A stretch of DNA of 64,000 nt from Candidatus Aalborgicola lynettensis (GTDB taxonomy: Bacteria > Pseudomonadota > Gammaproteobacteria > Burkholderiales > Burkholderiaceae_C): assembly GCA_016719405.1 (NCBI GenBank), contig JADJZE010000001.1:372001-436000 (forward strand). Direction: 5' to 3'. Position 1 is the first letter of the stretch; each line of letters starts with the position of its first letter. Shown one piece after another: positions 52,464-61,345 of the stretch. The notes below the pieces were generated by a model, which searched no databases, was not told the origin of the DNA, and was given only the letters and a program-made list of their open reading frames with translations. The position numbers and the translations under genes are program-made.

Positions 52464-53426
52464 GTGGGGTGGGGAAACCGGGCTACAAGGAAACGGCGGT
52501 GGGGTGGTGCGTTGGGAGCTTGGGCAATTGCGCAGAGACCCGTGGGCGTATCGGAGGGATTTGAGCTGGACTCTCCAACTGAAAGGCGCTTGCGTGCGCG
52601 ATGGAAAGCCAAGGCCGATCAAGATCTGCTTGCCTCGGGGATTCTTATTTTGGTGCGGGGAAGCTCCACAGGCGAAGTAAACATACCACAGAAACATCAG
52701 GGCCTTTCGCCATGGGGCGCAAGAATTTCTTGGATTCAGCTTGGTTAGCGTCAGTGCCATCTGGGGAGATGGTTCAGCGCGGGCTCAAGTATTGCACGTT
52801 GGCTTTCGCTTCCATGTGCGCCCCCCGAACAACAAAAAATCGCCGCCATCCTCACCGCTGTGGACGACAAGCTGGACGTGATCGCCCGCCAGATCAGCGC
52901 CACCCAGACCCTCAAACAGGGCCTGATGCAAACCTTTCACCGCGGCAGGCACCCCAGGCGCTGGCACCCGTCATACCGAGCTCAAGACACCGAGCTGGGG
53001 GGATTCTGGGTGGCGGGTGGCAACGGTGGATGACCAATGCAGGCCCATGAGAGGCCTTTACGGGCAATGTCCGCGCTGGCACAGCCGAATGCGTGGTGAA
53101 CCCAAAGGATGATTGATGCTTCCCATCGGAGGCTCCCCTCCCTCCCCAAGGGCAACCAATTCGCCGCCATTCTCACCGACGTGGACGACAAGCTTGACGT
53201 CGATCGTCGAAGTCGGCAGATCTGCGCCAACGTTTTCGTGGCCATCAGAACAGGGCCTGATGCAAACCCTCTTCACCACCTTGCCGGCTGCCACGGCGTT
53301 GAACACGCGGCAGATCGCCAGAGGTTGTGGGCACCACTACCACCCAAACCCACTACCAACCTCAAACGCGGCCTGATGAAGGCTACCGGGGAGTCCGGTG
53401 GGGTGCCAGCCCGCTATAATTCATAG
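52460..53426 (+). pseudogene. hsdS: hsdS specificity subunit, shredded remnants
   Basis: GTG at 52460 starts VSGVGKPGYKETAVG, the usual HsdS N-terminus, then a one-base shift near 52495 leads to WELGQL and decay. Scattered C-terminal pieces follow: PEQQKIAAILTAVDDKLDV...TLKQGLMQTFHR at 52821-52946, a second copy FAAILTDVDDKLDV with TGPDAN-type tail at 53158-53283 and NLKRGLM at 53360-53380. The two target-recognition domains are gone. Without HsdS neither methylation nor restriction by this system can occur unless another S subunit is supplied elsewhere. Confidence 0.75.
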
Positions 53427-53432
53427 CAACAC

Positions 53433-53478
53433 AGCCGCCACGCCTCTTAACAATGCGCAACCTTGGCGGCTTTTTTTT
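53433..53478 (+). terminator. Hairpin terminator before the Abi gene
   Basis: AGCCGCCA (53433-53440) and TGGCGGCT (53464-53471) pair, followed by T8. It separates the hsdM/hsdS-remnant transcript from the Abi gene. Confidence 0.75.
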
Positions 53479-53496
53479 GCCTGAAAGTTTTCTCTC

Positions 53497-54462
53497 ATGG
53501 CCACACACAACAAGATTCCGTACGCCAAACAGGCGCTGTCCTTTGCGGACCAACTCGCGCTGCTGGAGCGGCGTGGTTTGAAGGTTGCTGACAGACCGGC
53601 GGCGCTGGATGTGTTGGCCCGCGTCAGCTACTACCGCTTGAGCGCGTATTGGTATCCTTTTCGCCAGTCCGCACCGCAGGGCGGTAAATCAAGTGACTTG
53701 CAGCCCGGCACCTCGTTGGAGGCCATCCAGTCGCTGTACGAGTTCGACCGTCAGCTGCGCTTGCTGGTGTTGGATGCGCTGGAGCGTATTGAGGTGGCCT
53801 TGCGCACTGCAGTCACGTACCACCTGGGCATGCGGTACGGCGCATTTGGCCATGAGGATCCCCAGCATTTCCATCTTCAGTTTGATCACACCGGTTGGGT
53901 TGATCGTTTGCAGACGACGCAACTTCCAAGCTTTGTGGCCCATTACCAAGAGAACTACCAAGGTTTTCCCAGCATGCCGGTGTGGATGATGTCTGAGCTG
54001 ATTAGCCTTGGCAGCCTGTCGCGGCTGTTCAAAGGCATGCAGAACCCCGACAAAAAGGCAATTGCTGATCCATTGAGCCTGCACCCGAAGCGTTTGCAAG
54101 ATTGGTTGCACGTGTTGACCTATGTCCGTAATGTGTGTGCCCACCACAGCCGATTGTGGAATCGGGATTTGTCCATCAAGCCGATGACGATGAACGAGCC
54201 CGAGTGGAGCGCACCGCTACTCCCGCGTCGGGATAAGCTGTTTTGCATTTTGTTAATGCTGCGCTACTTGCTGCGCCAGCAGTCCGGCAACGGGGTGGCT
54301 TGGCGCGATGCCTGCAACGCTCTGTTGGTGCCTATTGCCACCCCGCAAACTCTATGGGTATGGGGCCAAATTGGCAGGCACACCCGTATTGGGCGTAGTC
54401 AAACGCGGCCTCATGCAAAAGCTGCTCAACCGGGGAGTGGCGGGTGCGGGTGCAAAAAGTGA
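53497..54462 (+). CDS. Abi_2 (AbiD/AbiF-like) HEPN abortive-infection protein
   Basis: 321 residues. The Abi_2 layout is clear: YAKQALSFADQLALLERRGLKV, VSYYRLSAYWYPFR, YEFDRQLRLLVLDALERIEVALRTAVTYHLG and the HEPN active-site motif RNVCAHHSRLWNR (RNxxAHH), an RNase signature. Proteins of this family abort phage infection, likely by cutting RNA when triggered. The last about 25 residues (GRSQTRPHAKAAQPGSGGCGCKK) are not Abi-like: they overlap, in another frame, VKRGLMQKLL of an HsdS C-terminus, so the native end is lost. Located inside the ruined hsdS locus, downstream of a terminator. Confidence 0.85.
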   Translation: MATHNKIPYAKQALSFADQLALLERRGLKVADRPAALDVLARVSYYRLSAYWYPFRQSAPQGGKSSDLQPGTSLEAIQSLYEFDRQLRLLVLDALERIEVALRTAVTYHLGMRYGAFGHEDPQHFHLQFDHTGWVDRLQTTQLPSFVAHYQENYQGFPSMPVWMMSELISLGSLSRLFKGMQNPDKKAIADPLSLHPKRLQDWLHVLTYVRNVCAHHSRLWNRDLSIKPMTMNEPEWSAPLLPRRDKLFCILLMLRYLLRQQSGNGVAWRDACNALLVPIATPQTLWVWGQIGRHTRIGRSQTRPHAKAAQPGSGGCGCKK

Positions 54463-54498
54463 TGGCAAAAACTAATTAATGTTTATACAATAAATAGC

Positions 54499-54708
54499 GT
54501 GAATTACGAATTCGATCCACCCAAAGACCAAAGCAGTCTCAGCAAGCACGGCTTGTCGCTGGCAGATGCCGAGCCACGGTTTGAAACGACGGACTACATT
54601 GGCAACTGCCTGCATGTGATGGTGTTTTGCCTGCGCACCGATGCTGTGCGTGTGATCAGCCTGCGCAAGGCCAACAAGCGTGAGGAAAAAATCTATGCCA
54701 AAACTTAA
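54499..54708 (+). CDS. brnT: BrnT-family toxin with internal deletion
   Basis: 69 residues where BrnT normally has about 90. MNYEFDPPKDQSSLSKHGLSLADAE is the family start and HVMVFCLRTDAVRVISLRKANKREEKIYA the family end (RIISxRKAxxxE). The middle, which should hold the strand with the LxDxRxDYGE-type segment, is missing by about 20 residues, in frame. The shortened protein may be an inactive toxin still able to bind BrnA. BrnT is a ribonuclease that stops translation. It overlaps brnA by 14 bases. Confidence 0.78.
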   Translation: MNYEFDPPKDQSSLSKHGLSLADAEPRFETTDYIGNCLHVMVFCLRTDAVRVISLRKANKREEKIYAKT

Positions 54709-55033
54709 AGCTGGGCACATCAGCCCCACACCGCAAGAGAATGCGGCCATCAACGCAGGCATTGCGGCGGATGACGATGCCCGTGAACTGGATGATGCTT
54801 GGTTTGCCAAGGCAAAGCCCGCCAGCGAAGCATTCGCGCCGGAGACTTATGCCGCCTTGGTCGCCATGAAGCGCCCACGCGGTCGCCCCAAGGCAGACGA
54901 GACCAAAGTGTTTACCGCCATTCGCCTGGATGCAGATTTGCTGGACGCCTTCAAGGCCACCGGCAAGGGCTGGCAAACCCGGGTGAATGCGGCTTTGCGC
55001 CAGTTCATCACCGAGCATCCGTTGGGTCAGTGA
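54695..55033 (+). CDS. brnA: BrnA-family antitoxin
   Basis: 112 residues from ATG 54695 (a second ATG at 54680 is possible). Acidic N-terminal half (TPQENAAINAGIAADDDARELDDAWFAKAKPASE), then RGRPKADETKVFTAIRLDADLLDAFKATGKGWQTRVNAALRQFI, the ribbon-helix-helix DNA-binding end of BrnA. It neutralises BrnT and represses the operon. The gene overlaps brnT and the fic gene (TGATG). Confidence 0.88.
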   Translation: MPKLKAGHISPTPQENAAINAGIAADDDARELDDAWFAKAKPASEAFAPETYAALVAMKRPRGRPKADETKVFTAIRLDADLLDAFKATGKGWQTRVNAALRQFITEHPLGQ

Positions 55034-55770
55034 TGACAAACTTTGCCGAACTCGACGCCCTCAAAGCCCGGCTGGATGCGCTGCGCCCCTTGCCGCAGGC
55101 CGCGCTGCGCAATCTGCACGATGAGCTGGTGCTGCGCTGGACCTACCACTCCAACGCCATCGAGGGCAACACGCTGACGCTGATGGAAACCAAGGTGGTG
55201 CTGGAGGGCATTACCGTGGGCGGCAAGCTGATGCGCGAGCACTTTGAGGCCATCAACCACCGCGACGCCATTTTGTATGTGGAAGACGTGGTGCGCCGCG
55301 CCGAGCCTTTGAGCGAGTGGCAAATTCGCAATCTGCACCGCTTGATCTTGAAGCAAATTGACGATGACAACGCCGGTGTCTACCGCCAACTGAACGTGAC
55401 CATTGCCGGTGCCCGCCATGTGCCGCCCGACATGCTGCTGGTGCCCGAGCAAATGGCCGCGCTGATGCACTGGATTGACCATGAGGCCACCGCCCTGCAC
55501 CCGGTGGAGCGGGCGGCACGCCTGCATATGGACTTTGTGAAAATTCACCCGTTTGTCGATGGCAATGGCCGCACGGCCCGCCTGTTGCTCAACCTGGAGC
55601 TGCTCAAGGCGGGCTTTCCGGCGGTGGTGCTACCCGTGGAGCGCCGCTTGGCCTATTACGAGGCGCTGGACAAGGCGCACGTGGAGGGCAATGTGGCCGA
55701 CTTTGTGACCCTGGTGACCCAGTGCGTGCGCGAGGGCTTTGCGCCTTACTGGCATGTGCTGGGTGTTTAG
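55033..55770 (+). CDS. fic: Fic-family AMP-transferase, class II
   Basis: 245 residues from ATG 55033. The Fic core motif HPFVDGNGRTARLL (HxFxDGNGRxxR) is intact, so AMP transfer from ATP to a hydroxyl side chain is possible. The N-terminal inhibitory helix carries SNAIEGN ((S/T)xxxE(G/N)), which holds class II Fic enzymes inactive until relieved. HHTYHSNAIEGNTLT and EHFEAINHRDAILYVEDV are typical. It lies in the same transcript as brnTA and before hsdR, in a defence context. Target unknown. Confidence 0.92.
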   Translation: MTNFAELDALKARLDALRPLPQAALRNLHDELVLRWTYHSNAIEGNTLTLMETKVVLEGITVGGKLMREHFEAINHRDAILYVEDVVRRAEPLSEWQIRNLHRLILKQIDDDNAGVYRQLNVTIAGARHVPPDMLLVPEQMAALMHWIDHEATALHPVERAARLHMDFVKIHPFVDGNGRTARLLLNLELLKAGFPAVVLPVERRLAYYEALDKAHVEGNVADFVTLVTQCVREGFAPYWHVLGV

Positions 55771-55849
55771 GGTGGGGCCCGTGGTTCCGTAATTGGGTGC
55801 AATTGGGCGTCTTTTTGTCGCCGGTCATAGAAAAATACAAGGGAGCCGC

Positions 55850-58800
55850 ATGAGCGCAGAACAACAGGGCGTAGAACTGCCCGCCATTGCCTGGCTGCAA
55901 ACGCTGGGCTACACGCATGTGCCGGGCAGTGCGGTCAATGGGGGCCTGCGCCACCTGGCCCCGGTGCTGGAGGATGTGTTGCGACCGCGCCTGCTGGCGC
56001 TCAACCCCTGGCTGGCCAGCGCGCCGGGTGGGGTGGACGCGGCGCTCTTGGAGCTGCGCAAGCGCGTGGCCACCGACTTACTGGCCGCCAACCAGACGTT
56101 TTGGCAGCAGGTGCTGCACCGCAGTGACATTCAACTGGCCGATGCGCAAGGCCTGATGCGCAGCGTGCATTTTCTGGATGCAACGGACGCTGCGCGCAAC
56201 GACTTCCATGTGGTCAGCCAGTACGTGGGCCGCAGCGCGGACGGCGATGGTTTTCGGCCCGACTTGCTGCTGTTTGTGAACGGGCTGCCGCTGGCCATCA
56301 TCGAATGCAAGGCCAGCCACCACCGGCTGGACGAAGCGCTGGCGCAGCTGGATGGCTACCAGCGCAGCTTTGCGCCGCAGTTTGTGTTCAATCAGGTGTG
56401 TGTAGCGCTCAACGCCCGCGCCGGGCGTTACGGTGCGGTGGGCAACCAGCCCGAGGCCTACGCCCGCTACCGCCTGCAGGCGGACGAGCTGGCCACGGTG
56501 GCGGCGCTGCGCGGTTTGCCTGCGGAACAGGAGCCCATCGAGCAAGACCAGTTGCTGTGGGCGCTGTTCGAGCCCAGCCGCTTTTTGCAACTGGTAACCC
56601 ACTTTGTGCTGTTTGAAACCCGCGAGGGCAAAACCGTGAAGAAGCTGCCGCGCTACCAGCAGTGGCGCGCGGTGCGCAAGGCGGTGCAGCGGCTCACCGC
56701 GCCAACTCCCCAGGGCGGCGTGGTGTGGCACACGCAGGGCAGCGGCAAGTCACTCACCATGGCGCTGCTGGCCCGCATGCTGCGCGCCGACAGCACGGGC
56801 CTGGGCAACCCCACGGTGCTGGTGCTGACCGACCGCAAAGACCTGGACAAGCAAATTTTCGAGACCTTTCACGCCGTGGGTATACGTGCCATACAGGCCG
56901 TATCCGTAGACGGTCTGGTGAAGCTGCTGGGCAACGACTACGGAAGCGTGTTCACCAGCACGGTGCAAAAGTTTCAGGAGGGTGAAAACTCCGCCAACTC
57001 AGCCACAGCCACAGACACGACCGACGCGGACGCTGAAACCGACAGCAACACCGACGATGCCGACCCCGGCCAGGCCCAGCGCCACCGCCGCGTGCGCGAG
57101 GGCAAAGACTTTTACATGCTGCACGAGCGCAATGTGCACCATGGGCAAGTGGATGCCGAGGGGGTGATGAAGCCCGCGCAGTGGGTAGAGCTGGCGCGTG
57201 AGAAGGTGCACTTTCGCGTGCTGAGCAGCAAGCCCAATTTTTACGTGCTGGTGGACGAAGCGCACCGCAGCCAGTACGACTTTTTGGCCGCCTTTATGCG
57301 GGCCAGCCTGCCGCAGGCGAAGTTCGTTGCCTTTACCGGCACCCCGCTGCTGCAGGACGACAAACACACGCTGGGCGAGTTTGGCGGCGGTGTCTACATT
57401 GACGAATACCGCCTGCACGAGGCGGTGGCCGACGGGGCCACGCTGCCTATCAAATACATCGACGCCTGGGTGGCGCTGGTGGCGGACGCGGGGCTGGACA
57501 AGGCCTTTAAAGACCAGTTTGCGCACTTGCCAGAAGCGAAACAACTGGCCCTGCAGCGCGAGTTGCTGCGCCGCTGGCGCACGGCTGGTGGGCGCATGGA
57601 GCAGGTGGCGGCCCACTTGGTGGAGCATTTCATTGCCAATGTGCAGGCCAAGGGCCTGAAAGCCATGCTGGTGTGCGACGGGCGCGACCAGGCGGTGGCC
57701 TACAAAGATCGGATCGACGCGCTGATGCGAGAGCGTGCCAAGCAGGGCTTGCCCACGTTCGAGAGCCGGGTGGTGGTGTCGCTGGCGGGCATGACGGCGC
57801 AGCGCACGGGCTGGTCGGTGCAAGAAGCGGCGGCGCAGTACAAGGTGGACATCAAGAAAGTCATCACCATTGAAGAGCGGGTGCGCGACGAGCTAAAAGC
57901 GGGTAAGGAGCCGGTGGCCATGCCCGCTGAGCAAATTACCAACTTTGTCGGCAAGCTGTTCCCGCAGACGGACAACCCGGTAGGGCTGGTGATTGTGTCG
58001 GACATGCTGCTCACCGGCTGGGACGCGCCCATTGTGGGCACCATGTACCTGGACAAACCCATTAAAGAACACACGCTGCTGCAGGCCATTGCGCGGGTCA
58101 ACCGCACACTGCCGCCGCACAAAAATGCGGGCTATATCGTGGACTACCACGGTGTGGTGGACGAGCTGGACGAAGCGCTCAAGATGTACGGCGGCGATGT
58201 GACGCCCCAGCAGGTGTGGCAAAGCGTGGAGAGCGAGTTGCCCAAACTGCAGGTCACACTGGAGCGCATTTTGAAACTGCTGCCGCGCCAGCACGACCCG
58301 GTGCGCGAGCGCGACGCCTACAAGCTCGACGCCGAGCGCCACCTGGACCCGGCCACGCGGCTGGACGCGGTGGAAGACTTTTTGGAGCGGGTCAAGCAGT
58401 TCAACCGCAGTGTGGACATCATCCTGCCCGATGTGCGGGGCGTGCCGTTCAAACCCTACTTCACCCTGTTTGGCGAAGTGCGCCTGATGCTGCGCGACAA
58501 GCTGCCCGAAGGTGCCCAGCGCGAGCGCATTACCCGGCTGGAGAGTGCCCTGCTGCAGCGCCTGCTGGACGAGTATGTGGCCGCCAGCCCTGCGCACAGC
58601 TTGCTGGGCAAAGAGGTGTCCATCTTGAACGCGGGCGACATGGCGCGCCTCAAAGCACTGGCCAACCCCGGCAGCCAGGCGCTGGTGATGAAAAACCAGC
58701 TCAAACACACCATTGCCACCGGGCGCGACAAAGACCCCGGTTTTTTTGACAAGCTGGCCGCCGAGCTGGACAAGCTGCTGGCCGAGGAGAAAGCCGGGCG

Positions 58801-59134
58801 CATCAGTCAGGTGCAGTTTTTAGAGCAGTTGGAGCTGTTTGGCACGCGGGTTCGCGAGAAAGACAACACCGGCTTTGCCACCGCAGCACAGTCCGCCGTG
58901 TACCACTACCTGGCTGCGCTGCTGGATGCCGACACCGCCCAGGCTGCCACCACGCAACTGTTTGCCGACCCCGAGCTGGCGCGCACGCTGGCCGCCCACT
59001 GGAAGCAGATGCCGCAATTGCATCCGGACGTGAAAGACCTGCTGCGCAAGCTGCTGATGCCGCTGGCCGGGTGGGAGCGCGGCGTGGCGCGTGACCATGC
59101 GGGGCGCATTCTGGACATCTTGCTGAAAAACTGA
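55850..59134 (+). CDS. hsdR: Type I restriction endonuclease subunit HsdR
   Basis: 1094 residues from ATG 55850 with GGGAG upstream. Nuclease: FRPDLLLFVNGLPLAIIECKAS (PD...ExK). Translocase: VVWHTQGSGKSLTMALLARM (Walker A), VLTDRKDLDKQIFETF, VLVDEAHRSQYDF (DEAH), FTGTPL, LLTGWDAPIVGTMYLDKPIKEHTLLQAIARVNR (motif VI). An acidic Thr/Asp stretch at about residues 383-410 (ATDTTDADAETDSN) is an unusual insert. The C-terminal helical domain should dock on HsdM. It needs HsdS for activity, and that gene is broken here. Confidence 0.95.
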   Translation: MSAEQQGVELPAIAWLQTLGYTHVPGSAVNGGLRHLAPVLEDVLRPRLLALNPWLASAPGGVDAALLELRKRVATDLLAANQTFWQQVLHRSDIQLADAQGLMRSVHFLDATDAARNDFHVVSQYVGRSADGDGFRPDLLLFVNGLPLAIIECKASHHRLDEALAQLDGYQRSFAPQFVFNQVCVALNARAGRYGAVGNQPEAYARYRLQADELATVAALRGLPAEQEPIEQDQLLWALFEPSRFLQLVTHFVLFETREGKTVKKLPRYQQWRAVRKAVQRLTAPTPQGGVVWHTQGSGKSLTMALLARMLRADSTGLGNPTVLVLTDRKDLDKQIFETFHAVGIRAIQAVSVDGLVKLLGNDYGSVFTSTVQKFQEGENSANSATATDTTDADAETDSNTDDADPGQAQRHRRVREGKDFYMLHERNVHHGQVDAEGVMKPAQWVELAREKVHFRVLSSKPNFYVLVDEAHRSQYDFLAAFMRASLPQAKFVAFTGTPLLQDDKHTLGEFGGGVYIDEYRLHEAVADGATLPIKYIDAWVALVADAGLDKAFKDQFAHLPEAKQLALQRELLRRWRTAGGRMEQVAAHLVEHFIANVQAKGLKAMLVCDGRDQAVAYKDRIDALMRERAKQGLPTFESRVVVSLAGMTAQRTGWSVQEAAAQYKVDIKKVITIEERVRDELKAGKEPVAMPAEQITNFVGKLFPQTDNPVGLVIVSDMLLTGWDAPIVGTMYLDKPIKEHTLLQAIARVNRTLPPHKNAGYIVDYHGVVDELDEALKMYGGDVTPQQVWQSVESELPKLQVTLERILKLLPRQHDPVRERDAYKLDAERHLDPATRLDAVEDFLERVKQFNRSVDIILPDVRGVPFKPYFTLFGEVRLMLRDKLPEGAQRERITRLESALLQRLLDEYVAASPAHSLLGKEVSILNAGDMARLKALANPGSQALVMKNQLKHTIATGRDKDPGFFDKLAAELDKLLAEEKAGRISQVQFLEQLELFGTRVREKDNTGFATAAQSAVYHYLAALLDADTAQAATTQLFADPELARTLAAHWKQMPQLHPDVKDLLRKLLMPLAGWERGVARDHAGRILDILLKN

Positions 59135-59135
59135 C

Positions 59136-59858
59136 ATGGCCGCACCGGTTCATACGCTGCACTACGGCCAAACCCGCATTGAGTGGTGCTTTCGGGTGGA
59201 CGCACGCCTCAAGCGCCATTACGTGACGGTGGAGCGCGGCGCGCCGGTGCTGCTGCGCGGGCCGCGTGTGGGACTGGAGGAGCAAGAGGCGCTGGTGCGC
59301 CAGCGCGCCCGCTGGATACGCGAAAAGCAAGCCCAGGTCGCGCAGCCACAGGAGAGCGGCCATGTGGTCACCGGCAGCCGCTTGCGCTATAGCGGACGCA
59401 CGTACTTTGTCGACGTGCGCCACGCGCCGGAGCTGGCGGTGGCGCGCTTGACCTTCACCGCTTCGCGCTTTGTGCTGGAGTGCCCCACGGGCCGCAGCAT
59501 GGCGCCACAGTTGCTGGCCCCTTTGCTGGAAGATTTCTACCGCCAGCGCGCGTTGAGTAAGTTGCTGCTACGTGTGCGCCACTGGGAGCGCCAAACCGGC
59601 TTGCAGGCCACGCTGGCGCGTATTCGCACCTTCCAGAGCCGCTGGGCCAGCTGCAATACCCACAACGTGCTGGAGTTTCACCCCCGCGTGATGGAGCTGG
59701 CCGCCAGCGTGCAGGACTACGTGATCGTGCACGAGCTGTGCCACACGGTGGAGAAGAACCACACCAAGGCCTTCTGGGCGCTGGTGGCACGCCACATGCC
59801 GCTCTGGCAGCAGCACCATGCGGTGCTGGAGCAGGCGGCGTTTGGGGATGCGGTGTAG
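59136..59858 (+). CDS. YgjP-like metallopeptidase (DUF45)
   Basis: 240 residues starting one base after the hsdR stop. Zinc motif VIVHELCHTVEKNHTKAFW (HExxH as HELCH with a downstream H), and RFQSRWASCNTHNVLEFHPRVMELA preceding it, the SRWGSC box of DUF45 proteins. Genes of this family are often placed directly after hsdR in type I systems; the role there is not established. Confidence 0.9.
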   Translation: MAAPVHTLHYGQTRIEWCFRVDARLKRHYVTVERGAPVLLRGPRVGLEEQEALVRQRARWIREKQAQVAQPQESGHVVTGSRLRYSGRTYFVDVRHAPELAVARLTFTASRFVLECPTGRSMAPQLLAPLLEDFYRQRALSKLLLRVRHWERQTGLQATLARIRTFQSRWASCNTHNVLEFHPRVMELAASVQDYVIVHELCHTVEKNHTKAFWALVARHMPLWQQHHAVLEQAAFGDAV

Positions 59859-59883
59859 CGGCATCCTTGGATCGACAGATAAA

Positions 59884-59950
59884 TGCTATAAATTAGATAG
59901 CTGCTTGCGCAGGCCAGGCAAGCGGTAGAGCCCAATTTGATCCAATAAAT
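59884..59950 (+). repeat. Dispersed palindromic repeat, copy h
   Basis: TGCTATAAATTAGATAGCTGCTTGCGCAGG, then CAAGCGGTAGAGCCCAATTTGATCC, in the 230-base gap between YgjP-like and moaA genes. No gene is seen in the remainder of the gap. Confidence 0.78.
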
Positions 59951-60087
59951 CGACAAATGCACAGTACACCAATCCGCATCGCCAGACCAAAGCAGGCAAG
60001 CAGGACTTGCATTTCCTGGGTGTCGCCCAGTTTGGCAATCGACACGGCGGGCCTGATCCTGGAAAACCCGGCCAGCCAAGGCGCAGT

Positions 60088-61247
60088 TCACCCGCCGATA
60101 TAGCTCATTTCCACACGCCGACCGCCGCTGCGCGTGTCGCTCGGCAGCCCTGCACGCAGCTCCGAATACCGATCGGAACGGCCGCTCCAGATATGGCCAA
60201 TGGCAGAAGCCAGGTCGTCATCGCTGGCCTGGCCGCGCAGCAGGCTGCGCAGGTCGTAGCCCTGGTTGGCAAACAGGCATAAGTAGAGCTGACCCTCCGT
60301 GGAGAGCCGGGCGCGGTTGCAATCGCCGCAAAAGGCCTGCGTCACGCTGCTGATGACGCCGATTTCGCCCTGTGCAGGGTTGTGTGCACCGGATGCATCG
60401 GCGTAACCCCAGCGCCGTGCCGTTTCTCCCGGGCTGTTGGGTTCCAATTGCACCAGTGAAAACTCGCTTTGCAGACGTGTGATGACTTCAGCCGATGGCA
60501 TGACGTCGTCCATGCGCCATCCGTTGGTGGCACCGACATCCATGTATTCAATGAAACGCAACACGATTCCACTGCCTTTGAAATGGCGCGCCATGGGAAT
60601 GATTTCATGGTCATTGGTGCCACGTTTGACCACCATGTTGACCTTGATCGGGCCGAGCCCGCCGCTTGCGCCGCGTCAATGCCGGACAGCACATCCGCGA
60701 CCGGAAAATCGACATCGTTCATGCTGCGAAAAACCGCGTCATCCAGTCCATCCAGGCTGACGGTGACGCGCTGCAGGCCTGCCGCCTTCAAGGCCAGGGC
60801 TTTGCGTGCCAGTAGCGATCCGTTGGTGGTGAGTGTCAAATCCAGTGGTTTACCCGCAGGGGTGCGCAGGGTGGCGAGCTGTTCGATCAGACCTTCAATG
60901 TTCTTGCGCAGCAGCGGCTCACCACCGGTCAGGCGGATTTTTTGCACGCCATGGCGTGCGAACTGCCGGGTAATGCGGGTGATTTCTTCGAACGACAGCA
61001 GGGCAGTGTGGGGCAGATAGGGGTAGTCTTTGTCAAAGACTTCCTTGGGCATGCAGTAGTTGCAGCGGAAGTTGCAGCGGTCGGTCACGCTGATGCGCAA
61101 ATCGCGCAGATTGCGCCCCAGCGTGTCAGACAGCGCGGTGTGTGCAGCCAATCGATCCGGATGGTGAAACGGCCCAGTGGGAACCGGTATTGATTGCTGG
61201 CGTTCGTCGATCAGGGGCAGTACGCGGGGGGTAGATCGTTCGGACAT
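60088..61247 (-). pseudogene. moaA: GTP 3',8-cyclase MoaA, single frameshift
   Basis: Radical SAM enzyme for molybdenum cofactor. N-terminal half: NLRDLRISVTDRCNFRCNYCMP (CxxxCxxC), KIRLTGGEPLLRK, TLTTNGSLLA, RVTVSLDGLDD. After DAAQAAG the frame is lost near 60660; in another frame GPIKVNMVVKRGTNDHE continues to the C-terminal cluster cysteines (FCGDCNRARLSTEGQLYLCLFA) and ends YIGG, the conserved GG terminus. One missing base restores all. A sequencing error is likely, since both halves are perfectly conserved. Confidence 0.85.
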
Positions 61248-61345
61248 GGCACTATTTTCCGTTGTCTTTTCCGACTTTGCTACGGCGACCGATGCAAAAT
61301 CGGGCGGTTTGAATAAGTAAACCGAAATCGCTGGAAATCGCTCCC

